DNA of 59,261 nt from Pirellulales bacterium (GTDB taxonomy: Bacteria; Planctomycetota; Planctomycetia; Pirellulales; JACPPG01), in the NCBI GenBank assembly GCA_036499395.1, contig DASYDW010000105.1:1-59261 (forward strand), written 5' to 3'. A program made the position numbers and the translations under genes. The number at the start of each line of letters is the position of its first letter. Position 1 is the stretch's first letter. Below the pieces are notes generated by a model. The model made no database searches and had not been told where the DNA came from. It saw nothing but the letters and a program-made list of their open reading frames with translations. This document shows, one piece after another, positions 1 to 8,361 of the stretch.

Positions 1-108
1 GTGGCCATGTCCCTTCTCGAGTCGCATGTTGATGTCGATGAATCGCTGGCGAATAGAGGCACCAGGCTCTTCTTTCCAGCGCTTTCGCAGATCGCGTTTT
101 GTGGTCAT
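1..108 (-). CDS. hypothetical protein, N-terminal fragment
   Basis: The minus strand holds an open frame that begins with ATG at 108 and runs off the left edge, giving 36 residues (MTTKRDLRKRWKEEP...). The N-terminus is basic and soluble, with no signal peptide. I do not recognise the family. Some planctomycete pentapeptide-repeat proteins begin in a similar way, but the part that would show this lies outside the window. It lies just downstream of another minus-strand orphan gene (199-726), so the two may be co-transcribed. The base composition here is more AT-rich than the core genes further right. Confidence 0.5.
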   Translation of the reverse strand, partial: MTTKRDLRKRWKEEPGASIRQRFIDINMRLEKGHGH

Positions 109-198
109 GATTGATTTGAGGGTGTGACACGAACGAGGACAATTCCAGTTTCGCCGCGAAGTGAATTAATTAGAAGGAGTAGACGTCCTTCGTCCGCA

Positions 199-726
199 TC
201 AGTCACCTTCCGAGGCATAGAGAATGCCCCGACCGTCGGCGATCCGCTCCACCGGTACAAGTTCCAGGATTGTCGATTGCCCGTGCAAGTAGATGTACAG
301 CTCAGGATCGCCTACGAATAGATTCTTGAAACGCGATCCGCGTCGCTTCGCCACAAGGGACGAGCAGTCCATTTCACGCAAGCCGACCGTACCTGACCAA
401 TCGAGCACAACGGGGGGCGCGCCGACTCGCGAAAAGTCTTCTCCGATTGGCACAAGATGCGACGGTTCAATCCTCCAGCATACCTCCGTTTCTTCGACAG
501 AGACGCAAAGACTCAATTCGCAATCGAATCGAAGTATCCAATCGGATAGAGTCCAGCAGGCATCAATGAATACGGAGCCTTCGAGGCGCGCCGCGCCATC
601 GCGGGCGTTTGACATTTCTGAGTGGGCCTTGGCGTGTGCAATCGCCTGCTTGGGCGTAGCAAAACCTCGAATCGGATACGGCTTAACTCGTATGGGCTGC
701 ATTTGAGAGTTGGCATTCCTGTCCAT
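199..726 (-). CDS. hypothetical protein (orphan, 175 aa)
   Basis: A soluble protein of 175 residues without signal peptide or membrane segment. I do not recognise a domain. Visible features are a mixed alpha/beta composition, several Trp residues in the middle (CWTL, SDWILRF, VCWRIE), and an acidic C-terminus. The start used is ATG at 726; a second in-frame ATG nine codons in (MQPIRVK) is an alternative. It belongs to a group of three minus-strand orphans (1-108, 199-726, 893-1351) in a stretch that is less GC-rich than its surroundings. Small orphan clusters of this kind often hold immunity or anti-phage genes, but nothing here proves that. Confidence 0.6.
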   Translation of the reverse strand: MDRNANSQMQPIRVKPYPIRGFATPKQAIAHAKAHSEMSNARDGAARLEGSVFIDACWTLSDWILRFDCELSLCVSVEETEVCWRIEPSHLVPIGEDFSRVGAPPVVLDWSGTVGLREMDCSSLVAKRRGSRFKNLFVGDPELYIYLHGQSTILELVPVERIADGRGILYASEGD

Positions 727-892
727 CGGCGCGCACGTCGGGGCGCAAAATCAAGACGGGTGCCTGAATGAGGTTGCGTGCGCCCTGCCATGCGTGCAGC
801 GATCGTCACCTAGACGTGACCGCGCGGAATCATTACTCGCGTCCGGAGGCAGCAACAAGGTAGAACGTGCCCATCTTGGCTCCAAAGAGATC

Positions 893-1351
893 CTACCCTG
901 CAGGCATATTCGCCGGATTTCGGTGCCATGATATGCGCACACCTTCGATCGGAGTGCTATTTGCGAGCCAATCTGCGCTAGTTACCCCTTCTCGTCCTTG
1001 AAAATCTACTGTGCCCAAACTTTGAACGGAGGTCCACGCACTTTTGTCGACTCCGACAACGATTACTCTACCCTCTCCGAAGTGGTTCGCACCACTCACG
1101 ATGCCAACACCAACCGCTCCAAAGTTCTTAAGCAGGGATTGATCGAGCAACAATCTGACAGTCATTCTCACCGCATTAACGACGTTGAATCTGGTTACAA
1201 ATTGTTCAAGAAAGACAAGCCAAACGATGAGCATTCTCCGATTGTTAGAGCCGTCCAGTGCTATATCTTCGACTACGGGATCGCAATCCAGCATTTCGCG
1301 CAGCGACTCGACTGAAATCAGTGCGTGCCGGATATTCTCAAACTTTGTCAT
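893..1351 (-). CDS. hypothetical protein (orphan, 152 aa)
   Basis: A soluble protein of about 152 residues. An upstream in-frame start at 1405 would add 18 strongly basic residues (MRVKRWWGRF...), but the ATG at 1351 (MTKFENIRHALIS) gives a more ordinary N-terminus. No domain is recognised. The middle is rich in Val, Leu and Ile (LIVWLVFLEQFV) and could be a beta-rich core; there is no signal peptide. It sits upstream of 199-726 on the same strand with a 166-base gap in which I see no gene. The base composition is more AT-rich than in the core genes. Confidence 0.5.
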   Translation of the reverse strand: MTKFENIRHALISVESLREMLDCDPVVEDIALDGSNNRRMLIVWLVFLEQFVTRFNVVNAVRMTVRLLLDQSLLKNFGAVGVGIVSGANHFGEGRVIVVGVDKSAWTSVQSLGTVDFQGREGVTSADWLANSTPIEGVRISWHRNPANMPAG

Positions 1352-1635
1352 TTGAACCGGTCGCCGCGGTAAGAGAAATCTGCCCCACCATCTCTTTACA
1401 CGCAATTATACATTCAGCCAAAGGCTCATTTCGCGCACGAGAATCTGCATAGGTGTCGCAGCCGTTCAAACAAAGACGGAACAAATTCTATTCCGATTGT
1501 CCGGCACTCGGACGAAGGCTGCTTTTCGACAGAGCCACTGTCGAACGAATGACTGGCGGCCCGTCAAGGCGCAACGCTCTACGGCATCTGAAGAGACGGC
1601 GCGCGCCCTGTGATGCGTGCAGCGCAGAGAATCCG

Positions 1636-1851
1636 CTACGCCAGTCCCGGCGTGCGGCGTGGCGCTTGCAGCAGGGCATCAGCTCGATCCAGCAAACGGC
1701 TCGCATGACTGGGTGCCCCCTCCGGATCGGACGCGATCAATGCGCCGCCGCAGTGCTGGCAAACCAGCCGCTTTCCCAAGTACTCGACGCGTACGTGCAA
1801 CGCACGCCCACACGTCGGACACTCTTGTACAAAATATGTAGTTTTCGCCAT
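1636..1851 (-). CDS. small zinc-ribbon protein
   Basis: A 71-residue protein. The first 40 residues hold two Cys pairs: CPTC near residues 11-14 followed by CQHCGG near residues 31-36, the spacing of a small zinc ribbon. The linker (RVEYLGKRLVC) is typical of zinc-ribbon modules that I associate with planctomycete proteins. The C-terminal part, ending RLLDRADALLQAPRRTPGLA, is a short amphipathic helix. No catalytic domain follows, so it is either a stand-alone module or a shortened member of a longer family. A 7-bp dyad lies about 75 bases upstream of the start, on the promoter side. Confidence 0.7.
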   Translation of the reverse strand: MAKTTYFVQECPTCGRALHVRVEYLGKRLVCQHCGGALIASDPEGAPSHASRLLDRADALLQAPRRTPGLA

Positions 1852-1926
1852 CGGTATCTCCTTCTACCGGCAGGCCCGCCGCCCATTCTTGGACCCCGGT
1901 ATCGTACCCGAAAAGGCGCGCTTTTC

Positions 1927-1946
1927 AATGTAAATCAGCTTACATT
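1927..1946. promoter_or_regulatory. inverted repeat AATGTAA-N6-TTACATT
   Basis: Perfect 7-bp arms (1927-1933 and 1940-1946) separated by six bases. The site lies upstream of the minus-strand zinc-ribbon gene that starts at 1851. The AT-rich arms stand out in GC-rich DNA and look like an operator for a dimeric repressor. The regulator is not identifiable. Confidence 0.35.
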
Positions 1947-2137
1947 TCGGCCACTCATTCGGCATATACGCTCACTCGCTCCCCGCCGTTTGGGTGACCC
2001 CCAGCAGGCTGCGATTCTTGGAGAGACTTGGGCAACGTCGATCGGGTTCGCGCGACAGCGTAATCCTGCTATCGCGCCCCGACAACGATGCCCCACCGAC
2101 CCCAGGAAGCGATCTAGCTTCTGCCGGCGTAAACCAG

Positions 2138-2440
2138 CTAAACCAGGCGAACGTGTGTTACGCGATTCTCAAGCACCCAGTTGAGCCAGTTTTCCTGTTC
2201 TTCCGAAAGCTCGACTTCGGTTCGATTCTCGCTATCTAGCGGCGACACTAGCAGAATCGCGCCAGCGTCATACCACGATTGGACCTGCTCGAGATCGAGC
2301 CAATACTCCCCGGATGGATCGGCCGGGCGGCCTGCCGTGTTGCTCACATCCATGAAATAAGCCACTTCATGGCGAAACCGCTCCGGCATCGCAAACGGCG
2401 CCAGCTCCGGATGATCGATTGACTGGACAAGCACCGCCAT
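2138..2440 (-). CDS. conserved hypothetical protein (100 aa)
   Basis: A 100-residue acidic soluble protein starting with ATG at 2440. It has no signal peptide or membrane segment. Features visible are a WLDLEQVQSWYDAG stretch, a DSENRTEVELSEEQENWLNWVLENR helix near the C-terminus, and no Cys. I do not recognise a characterised family. It is monocistronic: the neighbours are the zinc-ribbon gene on the same strand 286 bases downstream and a divergent secreted protein gene. The start is supported by the clean hydrophobic N-terminal strand MAVLVQSI. Confidence 0.6.
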   Translation of the reverse strand: MAVLVQSIDHPELAPFAMPERFRHEVAYFMDVSNTAGRPADPSGEYWLDLEQVQSWYDAGAILLVSPLDSENRTEVELSEEQENWLNWVLENRVTHVRLV

Positions 2441-2788
2441 GACAAACCGTCCTATGTCCAGATGTACCGAACGAGCATCTTCCGAATCGTCAACCGGGCC
2501 GAGCGTAAAGCGCTGCTTCTCGCGGCTAACTCCGACGCATCCGGGGGGCCGATTATTCCGCTGACAATGCTAGCGGCTCGATCTTTTCACTCTGCCCCCG
2601 GGGCGGGCCGAATTTACCACGCAACCCAAGTGCCGACCAGCAGAAACGTCGATGATCCTTAGAGTCGGCCCGCCGGCCGTGCCGTCGGCGAGCTATGTTT
2701 TCCGTAGGCGAGCCTTTCAACCGATTCCATGCCTCGGTCGTTCGGGGCCGGACGGCAGCTCGATCGTATTCGACCATCGGTGAGACTT
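2441..2788. other. intergenic region, divergent promoters
   Basis: 348 bases between the divergently oriented genes at 2440 (minus) and 2789 (plus). Short open frames here have no credible start or composition. I see no repeat or strong hairpin. Confidence 0.5.
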
Positions 2789-3445
2789 ATGACTCACACA
2801 ACGACGCCGCGCCGCTGGTTCTTGTTGAGCCTGGTCGCGGCTTTTGCTGGCCTGGGAACGGCGACGGCCGCGCCGCGCAAGGTCCTGCCCAGCCTCGACC
2901 AGGTCGAAGCCACGGTCGAGGGCTATTTTTCGCAACAAGCGCGCCTGCAACCCGGCGAGATCATCTCACGATCGCAAGTCCGCGCTGTGCTCGACCTGCT
3001 GCAGCGGCAGGGGTGGAAAGTTCCGCACCAGGCAGAACTACTGGAGCGCGTGCTCGACGATTCAGATCCGCTGGTGCGCGAGCTGCGCACCAAGGACGGC
3101 CGCAAGTTCTCTAAACAAATCGCGCACTTCCCACACGCCTACGATCGGCTGGATCGATTGGTGCGCATGCCGACCGGCAAGAGCATCCTGTGGCGATCCG
3201 TACACACGCCCGGCGGCTATCAGCTCTTTGAATACCTCACCACGGCGCCGGGCGGAAACGAGATGGGCCGGATGTTGATGAACGGTTCGGCAGGGCGCGA
3301 TTTCAACAAGCCCACGGGCCGCATCTACACGACCTCGGGCTTGATCGCGGAATTGCGTCCGCGCTGGGAAGAATCGTGGAACGGCATCCGCGATATCCAG
3401 GCCCGCGCTCTGGATTTGAATCCAAATCGCATTCGTCAGCCGTAG
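2789..3445 (+). CDS. secreted hypothetical protein
   Basis: 218 residues from ATG at 2789. The N-terminus is a Sec signal peptide: MTHTTTPRR, then a hydrophobic stretch WFLLSLVAAFAGLGTATAA with a likely cleavage near AAP. The mature part is alpha-helical and charged, with a segment reading SQVRAVLDLLQRQGWKVPHQAELLERVL that suggests a helical bundle, and a later region with repeated RxxR-type basic residues. No known domain is recognised, and no catalytic motif can be pointed to. An upstream in-frame ATG at 2729 would add a non-hydrophobic leader and is less likely. The gene converges with the cyclophilin-like gene at 3480-4130. Confidence 0.7.
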   Translation: MTHTTTPRRWFLLSLVAAFAGLGTATAAPRKVLPSLDQVEATVEGYFSQQARLQPGEIISRSQVRAVLDLLQRQGWKVPHQAELLERVLDDSDPLVRELRTKDGRKFSKQIAHFPHAYDRLDRLVRMPTGKSILWRSVHTPGGYQLFEYLTTAPGGNEMGRMLMNGSAGRDFNKPTGRIYTTSGLIAELRPRWEESWNGIRDIQARALDLNPNRIRQP

Positions 3446-3479
3446 CGTCGCATGACGGTTGCGATCGTCGAGAGCGCTT

Positions 3480-4130
3480 CTAGCGCGCCTTAGTGGCGGA
3501 TTCGATCATCACGGTTTGGACCGGCAGCTTCGCGAAGTCTCCTTCGCTGTGCGTCGGCAGTTTCGCAATGCGATCGACGACGTCCATACCTTCGATGACT
3601 TCGCCGAAGACGCAATATCCGCACTGCTCAACCGTGTCAGCTTGATAATCCAAGGAAGGATTGTCGGCGACGTTGATAAAGAACTGTCCCGTATCGCTAT
3701 CCATGCCGTCGCCCGGCCGTGCCATAGCGACTGTGCCGCGCCGATTCGACAGTCCATTATTCGATTCGTTGCGCAGGCTATAGCGGCCGCGCTTCTCAGT
3801 CAGGTCCGAGAGAAACCCGCCCGCCAACACGGCAAAGCCAGGCGTGACTTCGTGGAAGATCGTCTGGTGATAAAAGCCGTTCTCGATCTGCGACAAGAAG
3901 TTGTCGACCGTCAGGGGCGCCTTGGCCGAATTGAGTCGTACTTTGATCGGGCCTTGCGAAGTGTTCAGCACCACGGTCGGCTCTGCGTCGGCGTGCAGCG
4001 CGCTACCGACATCCACCGGCGTTGCGACGGGCATTTCGGCCTGCTGCTCGCTTGTCCCCTTCTCCGCCCGACTGCACCCCGCGGCCAGGGACAGCACGAG
4101 CAAACCACGGATTAACCTGGGGTGATTCAT
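3480..4130 (-). CDS. cyclophilin-type peptidyl-prolyl isomerase-like lipoprotein
   Basis: 216 residues from ATG at 4130; AAGG lies about nine bases upstream, while the GTG at 4139 would have its AAGG directly abutting. The N-terminus is a lipoprotein signal with lipobox LAAGC, so the protein is probably anchored outside the cytoplasm. After a linker, the cyclophilin fold is visible: VVLNTSQGPIKVRL, then FHEVTPGF, GTVAMAR, SDTGQFFINV and the closing FGEVIEGMDVVDRI. In canonical cyclophilins the block is FHRxIPGFxxQGGDF. Here it reads FHEVTPGFAVLAGGF, so the catalytic Arg is Glu and the Gln, second Gly and Asp positions are changed too. The fold is clear; isomerase activity is doubtful. Confidence 0.85.
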   Translation of the reverse strand: MNHPRLIRGLLVLSLAAGCSRAEKGTSEQQAEMPVATPVDVGSALHADAEPTVVLNTSQGPIKVRLNSAKAPLTVDNFLSQIENGFYHQTIFHEVTPGFAVLAGGFLSDLTEKRGRYSLRNESNNGLSNRRGTVAMARPGDGMDSDTGQFFINVADNPSLDYQADTVEQCGYCVFGEVIEGMDVVDRIAKLPTHSEGDFAKLPVQTVMIESATKAR

Positions 4131-4352
4131 ACGGTTCACCTTCGCTTGAGCGTTTCGTCACTGCGAACCGGCGGGGCGTTTCCACTCGGGCGACAATCGT
4201 TGATCGATCGCCGCCGAACGACCCGAGGCTCAATCAATACGTGCCAGCCCGATGCAACGTCCCACCGGGGCGGCGTACTATCCGAGGATTGGGCGATTTT
4301 GGCAAGGGCGGTTCGCACGCCGGCGGCCAAAGCCCAGAATCGGCCGTGTCTT

Positions 4353-4405
4353 CTGTGGCTGGCCTCTGTGAGGCCGGGATTGGGGTCGCCGACCCCCGGC
4401 TACAG
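4353..4405. repeat. REPIN-like inverted pair, family C (CTGTAGCC)
   Basis: Two hairpin arms face each other. The left arm starts CTGTGGCT and folds as GGCCTC-TGT-GAGGCC; the right arm, read on the minus strand, starts CTGTAGCC and folds as GGGGTC-GGC-GACCCC. The same two arms recur in the opposite orientation at 28547-28614. GTAG, or its GTGG variant here, stands at the foot of each hairpin, as in REP elements. Confidence 0.7.
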
Positions 4406-4433
4406 AAATAGAGGCCCGCTAGTAGCTTTTTGC

Positions 4434-4439
4434 TACAAT
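4434..4439 (+). promoter_or_regulatory. putative -10 box TACAAT
   Basis: TACAAT lies 53 bases before the GTG at 4492. It overlaps an in-frame ATG at 4438, which argues that this ATG is not the translation start of the gene that follows. No convincing -35 element was identified. Confidence 0.4.
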
Positions 4440-4491
4440 GGTTTATTGCCACCCAGGCCAGGATCGCAGGGCGTGTCGAGGTCCTATCGTC

Positions 4492-5517
4492 GTGTTCAAT
4501 CGCGGTTATAGCATCGCCATTCTCGCCTTCTGGCTCGCCTCGATGGGGTGGCTGGTCAAGGAAAAGTTGCTGCCCCCATTGCTGGTAGGCGATCCTCCCA
4601 GCTATCGCACGATTCTCGCCGCCGAGCAGGATAGTCGACCCACAGCCTGGGAGATCCTGCTGAACGGCCGCAGCCTGGGGGGCGCGGTCACCAGCGTCGA
4701 GCATCTGCCCGACGGCATCAATCAGATGCGCTGCCGCGTCAGCTTGCAGCAGTTGCCGCTCACGGAGCTTACGCCCGCCTGGCTGACGGCGTTCGTCAAA
4801 ATCCTCGATTCGCGCAGCGCCGAGGGCGAAGCCATTATCGCCGTCGAGAGCGAGGCGATCATCGACTTCGACCCCTTAAACCGGCCGATCCATTTTACTT
4901 CGATCACGAAGATCGGCCCGCCCGACCGGGATGCGCCCCATCGCTCGCTAATGGCCGGCGTCGAGTTCAACATCGTCATGCGTGGCAAGGTCGAAGGGGA
5001 TGTGATGCACATCGTGATGCGCGCCGGCGAATTGGAATATCACACCGATCTCGACATGCCGCACGACGCTTTGATGGGGGATGTGCTGTCGCCGCAAACC
5101 CGGCTCCCCGGCCTGCGCGTCGGACAGACGTGGACGGTGCCGATCTACAGCCCGTTCCGCCCGCCGACATCCCCGGTGGAAATCCTGCACGCGGCGGTCG
5201 AGCGCAAAGATCCGCTGTTCTGGCACGATCGCATCGTGCCGGCGCTGTTGGTCGTTTACCGAGGCGATCCTGGGCTGGGGCTCACCAGCAATCAGGCTCC
5301 CCGCGCCCAGATGTGGGTCGCCTACGATGGCGAGGTCGTCAAACAGGAGATAACTTTGTTATCCTCCTCTCACATGACGTTTGTGCGCTGCGATCCTGAC
5401 GCGCCGATACCGGCCCATCTGTTGCCTGACACCTCTCTGCCGCTGCGGGTTCCTCCCAGCGGAATGGAAGATTTGCCCGAGACGGAAACGCCCGCTGAGG
5501 CCGAGAGTTCGCCATGA
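4492..5517 (+). CDS. membrane-anchored protein of an ABC operon
   Basis: 341 residues from GTG at 4492 (VFNRGYSIAILAFWLASMGWLVKEK). This gives one N-terminal membrane anchor followed by a large, probably extracytoplasmic, beta-rich domain. The in-frame ATG at 4438 overlaps a -10-like box, so GTG is preferred. The domain contains repeated strands such as EGEAIIAVESEAIIDFDPL and PRAQMWVAYDGEVVKQEITL, resembling lipid- or polysaccharide-associated beta proteins, but I cannot name a family. The C-terminus is Pro/Glu-rich. Its last codons overlap the ATPase start by four bases (ATGA), so the anchor protein, ATPase and permease are translationally coupled. A role as accessory subunit of that exporter is an inference. 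Confidence 0.75.
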   Translation: MFNRGYSIAILAFWLASMGWLVKEKLLPPLLVGDPPSYRTILAAEQDSRPTAWEILLNGRSLGGAVTSVEHLPDGINQMRCRVSLQQLPLTELTPAWLTAFVKILDSRSAEGEAIIAVESEAIIDFDPLNRPIHFTSITKIGPPDRDAPHRSLMAGVEFNIVMRGKVEGDVMHIVMRAGELEYHTDLDMPHDALMGDVLSPQTRLPGLRVGQTWTVPIYSPFRPPTSPVEILHAAVERKDPLFWHDRIVPALLVVYRGDPGLGLTSNQAPRAQMWVAYDGEVVKQEITLLSSSHMTFVRCDPDAPIPAHLLPDTSLPLRVPPSGMEDLPETETPAEAESSP

Positions 5518-6305
5518 TCGAGTTTTGCAACGTGAGTCGCAGTTACGGCCGCAAGCTGGCCGTGGCCGGCTTGGACCTGGTCGTAGGAAGCGGCGAGATC
5601 TTCGCCTTTCTCGGCCCCAACGGCGCCGGAAAGACGACCTCGATCAAGATGCTCGTCGGCCTGCTGCGCCCCAGCGCCGGCAACATCCGCGTCTGCGGCT
5701 TCGACGTTGTCACCGAATCGCGCCAGGCCAACAGCCGCGTCGGATACATTCCCGACGAACCCTATCTGTACGAGAAACTGACAGGGCGCGAGTTCTTGCA
5801 GTTCATCGCCGGCATGTACGGTCTGCCTGGGCGCTCGGGCGATGAGCGCATCTCGCGCGAGATCGGCCGCTTCGAGCTGGCCGATTTCGTCGACGATCTG
5901 TGCGAAAGCTATTCGCACGGCATGAAGCAGCGCGTCGCGCTGGCGGCGGCCCTGCTGCACGACCCCGAGGTGCTGGTCCTGGACGAACCCACCGTTGGGC
6001 TAGACCCGCGCACGATCCGGCTGGTGAAAGACCTGCTGCGTGCGCACGCCGTGGCCGGGACGACAATCTTTATGTCGACGCATTCCTTGTCCCTGGCCGA
6101 GGAACTGGCCGACCGGATCGGCATCGTCGATCGCGGTCGCTTGCGCTGCATCGGCACGCTCGCCGAGCTGCGCGCTCAGTCGTCCACCGGCCAGCAATCG
6201 CTCGAACAGCTATTTTTGCACCTCACGGCGGGCGACACCGCGAGTCCCTCGGCCGAAGGCCCGGCGATCTCCCGATCCGCGCACGCAAGTGACCCCAGCG
6301 CATGA
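5514..6305 (+). CDS. ABC transporter ATP-binding protein (ABC-2 exporter type)
   Basis: 263 residues. Walker A is GPNGAGKT at residues 34-41, the signature is SHGMKQR near residue 136, and Walker B is VLVLDEPTVGLD near residue 150, followed by the switch His in STHSLSLAEELADRIGIV. It belongs to the CcmA/NatA-like group that powers ABC-2 type permeases. After residue 235 there is a short Ser/Ala-rich tail. It overlaps both neighbours by four bases (5514-5517 and 6302-6305), so it is the middle gene of a three-gene operon and presumably energises the permease that follows. The substrate is unknown. Confidence 0.92.
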   Translation: MIEFCNVSRSYGRKLAVAGLDLVVGSGEIFAFLGPNGAGKTTSIKMLVGLLRPSAGNIRVCGFDVVTESRQANSRVGYIPDEPYLYEKLTGREFLQFIAGMYGLPGRSGDERISREIGRFELADFVDDLCESYSHGMKQRVALAAALLHDPEVLVLDEPTVGLDPRTIRLVKDLLRAHAVAGTTIFMSTHSLSLAEELADRIGIVDRGRLRCIGTLAELRAQSSTGQQSLEQLFLHLTAGDTASPSAEGPAISRSAHASDPSA

Positions 6306-8125
6306 ATAGCGCCAGCCGTGATTCCTGGAATGCACCCACTCGCACGAGCGAAATCGTTGCGCCGGCCCGGCCCAAACTTGTCACGATTGGCGCCGAGGCC
6401 GACGTGTTCTCACGGCTGCGACGCAACCTGCTGAGCAACATCGTTCGCCAGGCTTTGGCTGTGTCACGATTGCGCGCCTCGTTGGCCGTGTTTCTTACCG
6501 CCTTTCTCTGGGCCGGCCTATTCCTGCTGTTCGTGCTCGGGTTTCGCTTTCTCGACGATGCCATTCGCGAGCCTGATACCCACGACGAGACCGTGCGCGC
6601 CGTATACAGCGTCTTCTTCGCTTCGCTGACGATCATGCTCATCATCTCGACGGGCATCATCATGTACAGCGGTTTGTACCGCTCGGACGAGGCCACCTTC
6701 CTGCTGACCACGCCCGTGCGGTCGCAGCGGATTTTCCTGCACAAGTTTCTGCAAGGCATGCTCTTCAGCAGTTGGGGCTTTTTATTGCTCGGCAGCCCAA
6801 TGCTGGTGGCCTACGGCGTGGTGGTCCAAGCGCCCTGGTTCTATTACGTCCTGTTGTTGCCGTTCATGAGCGCCTTCGTGGCCATTCCCGGCGCGATCGG
6901 CGCGATCGCCTGCATGCTGATCGTGCGCTTTCTGCCGACCAATCGCATTCACATTCTGGCGCTCGCGGCCGGGCTGGCTTTGACCTTGGGGGTGGCGCTC
7001 GTCTGGTCGTTGGCCAGCGTGCAAAACCACGAATTGCTAACGCCGGACTGGTTCCTGGAAATGCTCGCGCGCCTGAGGACCAGCGAGAATCGCTTGCTTC
7101 CCAGTTGGTGGCTCAGCTCCGGATTGCTCGAGGCGGCCCGCAGCGGGTGGCGCGAAGCGGCCGCCCGCGCGGCCCTGTTCGAAAGCGTGTTGTTCCTGGC
7201 CGTGATGATCTCGAATGCGCTTGTTCTGCATCAAATCGCGGTCTGGACGTCGGGGCGGTTTTATCGCTCGGGATATAGCGTGCTGTGTGCTGAGCATACG
7301 GTGCGCCGCAAACGCAAGCTGGCCTGGATCGATCGCTTCATGGGGGTGGTACTCCGTCCGCTGGGCATCCGTCTGCGCTTGCTGATCATCAAGGACTTGC
7401 GTCTCTTCCGCCGCGATCCCGTGCAGTGGTCGCAATTCCTGATTTTTTTCGGCCTGTTAGCGCTCTACTTCCTCAACACGCGCCGCCTCAGCTATGACGT
7501 CAACTACATGACCTGGGTAAATATCATCAGCTTCTTAAACCTGGCCGTGGTGGGGCTGATCTTGTCGACGTTCACCACGCGATTCATCTTTCCGATGATC
7601 AGCCTGGAAGGGCGCCGCTTCTGGATCCTGGGGCGGCTTCCCGTTGGGCGCGACATGATTCTGTGGAGCAAGTTTCTGTTCGCCGCGCTGGGCTCCCTCG
7701 TTCCCTGCATGACGCTGATCGTGCTCAGCGACCTGATGCTCGGCGTTTCACGGCTGGTTATCCTGGTACACATGCTGGCGTGCGTGCTACTCTGCTCTGG
7801 GCTCTCAGGCATCGCCGTCGGCCTGGGGGCCAAGATGCCCAACCTTCGCGAGGATTCGCCCGCCCGGATCGCGGCCGGCTTTGGCGGCACGTTGAACCTG
7901 GTGCTCAGCGCCGCCTATATCGTGGCCCTGGTCGTCATTACCACCGTGCCCAGCCATTTCTACTTGCTGGCAAAGCAAGGGGGGAATCAGTCGCTGCAGC
8001 TCGATCCTCATCGGCAATGGATCTGGTTAATCGCCGGGGTCAGCGGCGGTTTAGTCTTAGGAGTCGTGGTCACTATCGCGCCGCTGATCATCGGCATTCG
8101 AGCGTTTCGCAAGCTTGAGTGTTGA
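6302..8125 (+). CDS. large ABC-2 type transporter permease
   Basis: 607 residues with many hydrophobic segments: RASLAVFLTAFLWAGLFLLFVLGF near residue 65, further helices to about residue 320, then a second set beginning near residue 380 and ending near residue 600. The layout suggests about twelve membrane helices, that is, two permease halves in one chain. It resembles putative ABC exporters of planctomycetes in which a single long subunit replaces a pair. It overlaps the ATPase by four bases. About 55 residues before the first helix are cytoplasmic. Downstream, at 8126-8165, a short direct repeat containing CGCCCGCG is visible. The substrate cannot be read from the sequence. Confidence 0.8.
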   Translation: MNSASRDSWNAPTRTSEIVAPARPKLVTIGAEADVFSRLRRNLLSNIVRQALAVSRLRASLAVFLTAFLWAGLFLLFVLGFRFLDDAIREPDTHDETVRAVYSVFFASLTIMLIISTGIIMYSGLYRSDEATFLLTTPVRSQRIFLHKFLQGMLFSSWGFLLLGSPMLVAYGVVVQAPWFYYVLLLPFMSAFVAIPGAIGAIACMLIVRFLPTNRIHILALAAGLALTLGVALVWSLASVQNHELLTPDWFLEMLARLRTSENRLLPSWWLSSGLLEAARSGWREAAARAALFESVLFLAVMISNALVLHQIAVWTSGRFYRSGYSVLCAEHTVRRKRKLAWIDRFMGVVLRPLGIRLRLLIIKDLRLFRRDPVQWSQFLIFFGLLALYFLNTRRLSYDVNYMTWVNIISFLNLAVVGLILSTFTTRFIFPMISLEGRRFWILGRLPVGRDMILWSKFLFAALGSLVPCMTLIVLSDLMLGVSRLVILVHMLACVLLCSGLSGIAVGLGAKMPNLREDSPARIAAGFGGTLNLVLSAAYIVALVVITTVPSHFYLLAKQGGNQSLQLDPHRQWIWLIAGVSGGLVLGVVVTIAPLIIGIRAFRKLEC

Positions 8126-8272
8126 ACGCTCGCCCGCGAGTGAATGCTCGCCCGCGGTCGAGTGGCAGAGCATCCCTGCGGGCCACGAAACGACCGGCCC
8201 GCAGATTTTGCCCAGCTCATACGGTGTACGGCCATGGCTCTTGGCAACCCTTTTCGGGCCGTGCCGCCCGCC

Positions 8273-8278
8273 TATAAT
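8273..8278 (+). promoter_or_regulatory. -10 box TATAAT for mqnA
   Basis: A consensus TATAAT stands 83 bases upstream of the mqnA start. Its isolation in GC-rich sequence makes it a plausible promoter; no clear -35 was identified. Confidence 0.45.
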
Positions 8279-8361
8279 GAGGTCCCTTGCACCGCGCAAC
8301 TCGGGCATCGACAGGCGAAGCGGAACGATCGCGGCCCGCGGCCGCCGTAGGAGAAACGACG

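Larger units (their letters stand above)
4131..4491. other. intergenic region with REP pair and promoter
   Basis: 361 bases between divergent genes. It holds the inverted repeat pair at 4353-4405 and a -10-like TACAAT at 4434-4439. No gene is supported here. Confidence 0.6.

Noticed and set aside
1453..2184. 243-codon plus-strand frame across the zinc-ribbon gene
   Set aside because: Arg/Pro-rich composition without domain, no ribosome binding site, and it covers a convincing zinc-ribbon gene on the other strand.
2215..2260. tRNA-like TTCGATTC word
   Set aside because: No cloverleaf can be built around it and it lies inside a coding frame on the minus strand.
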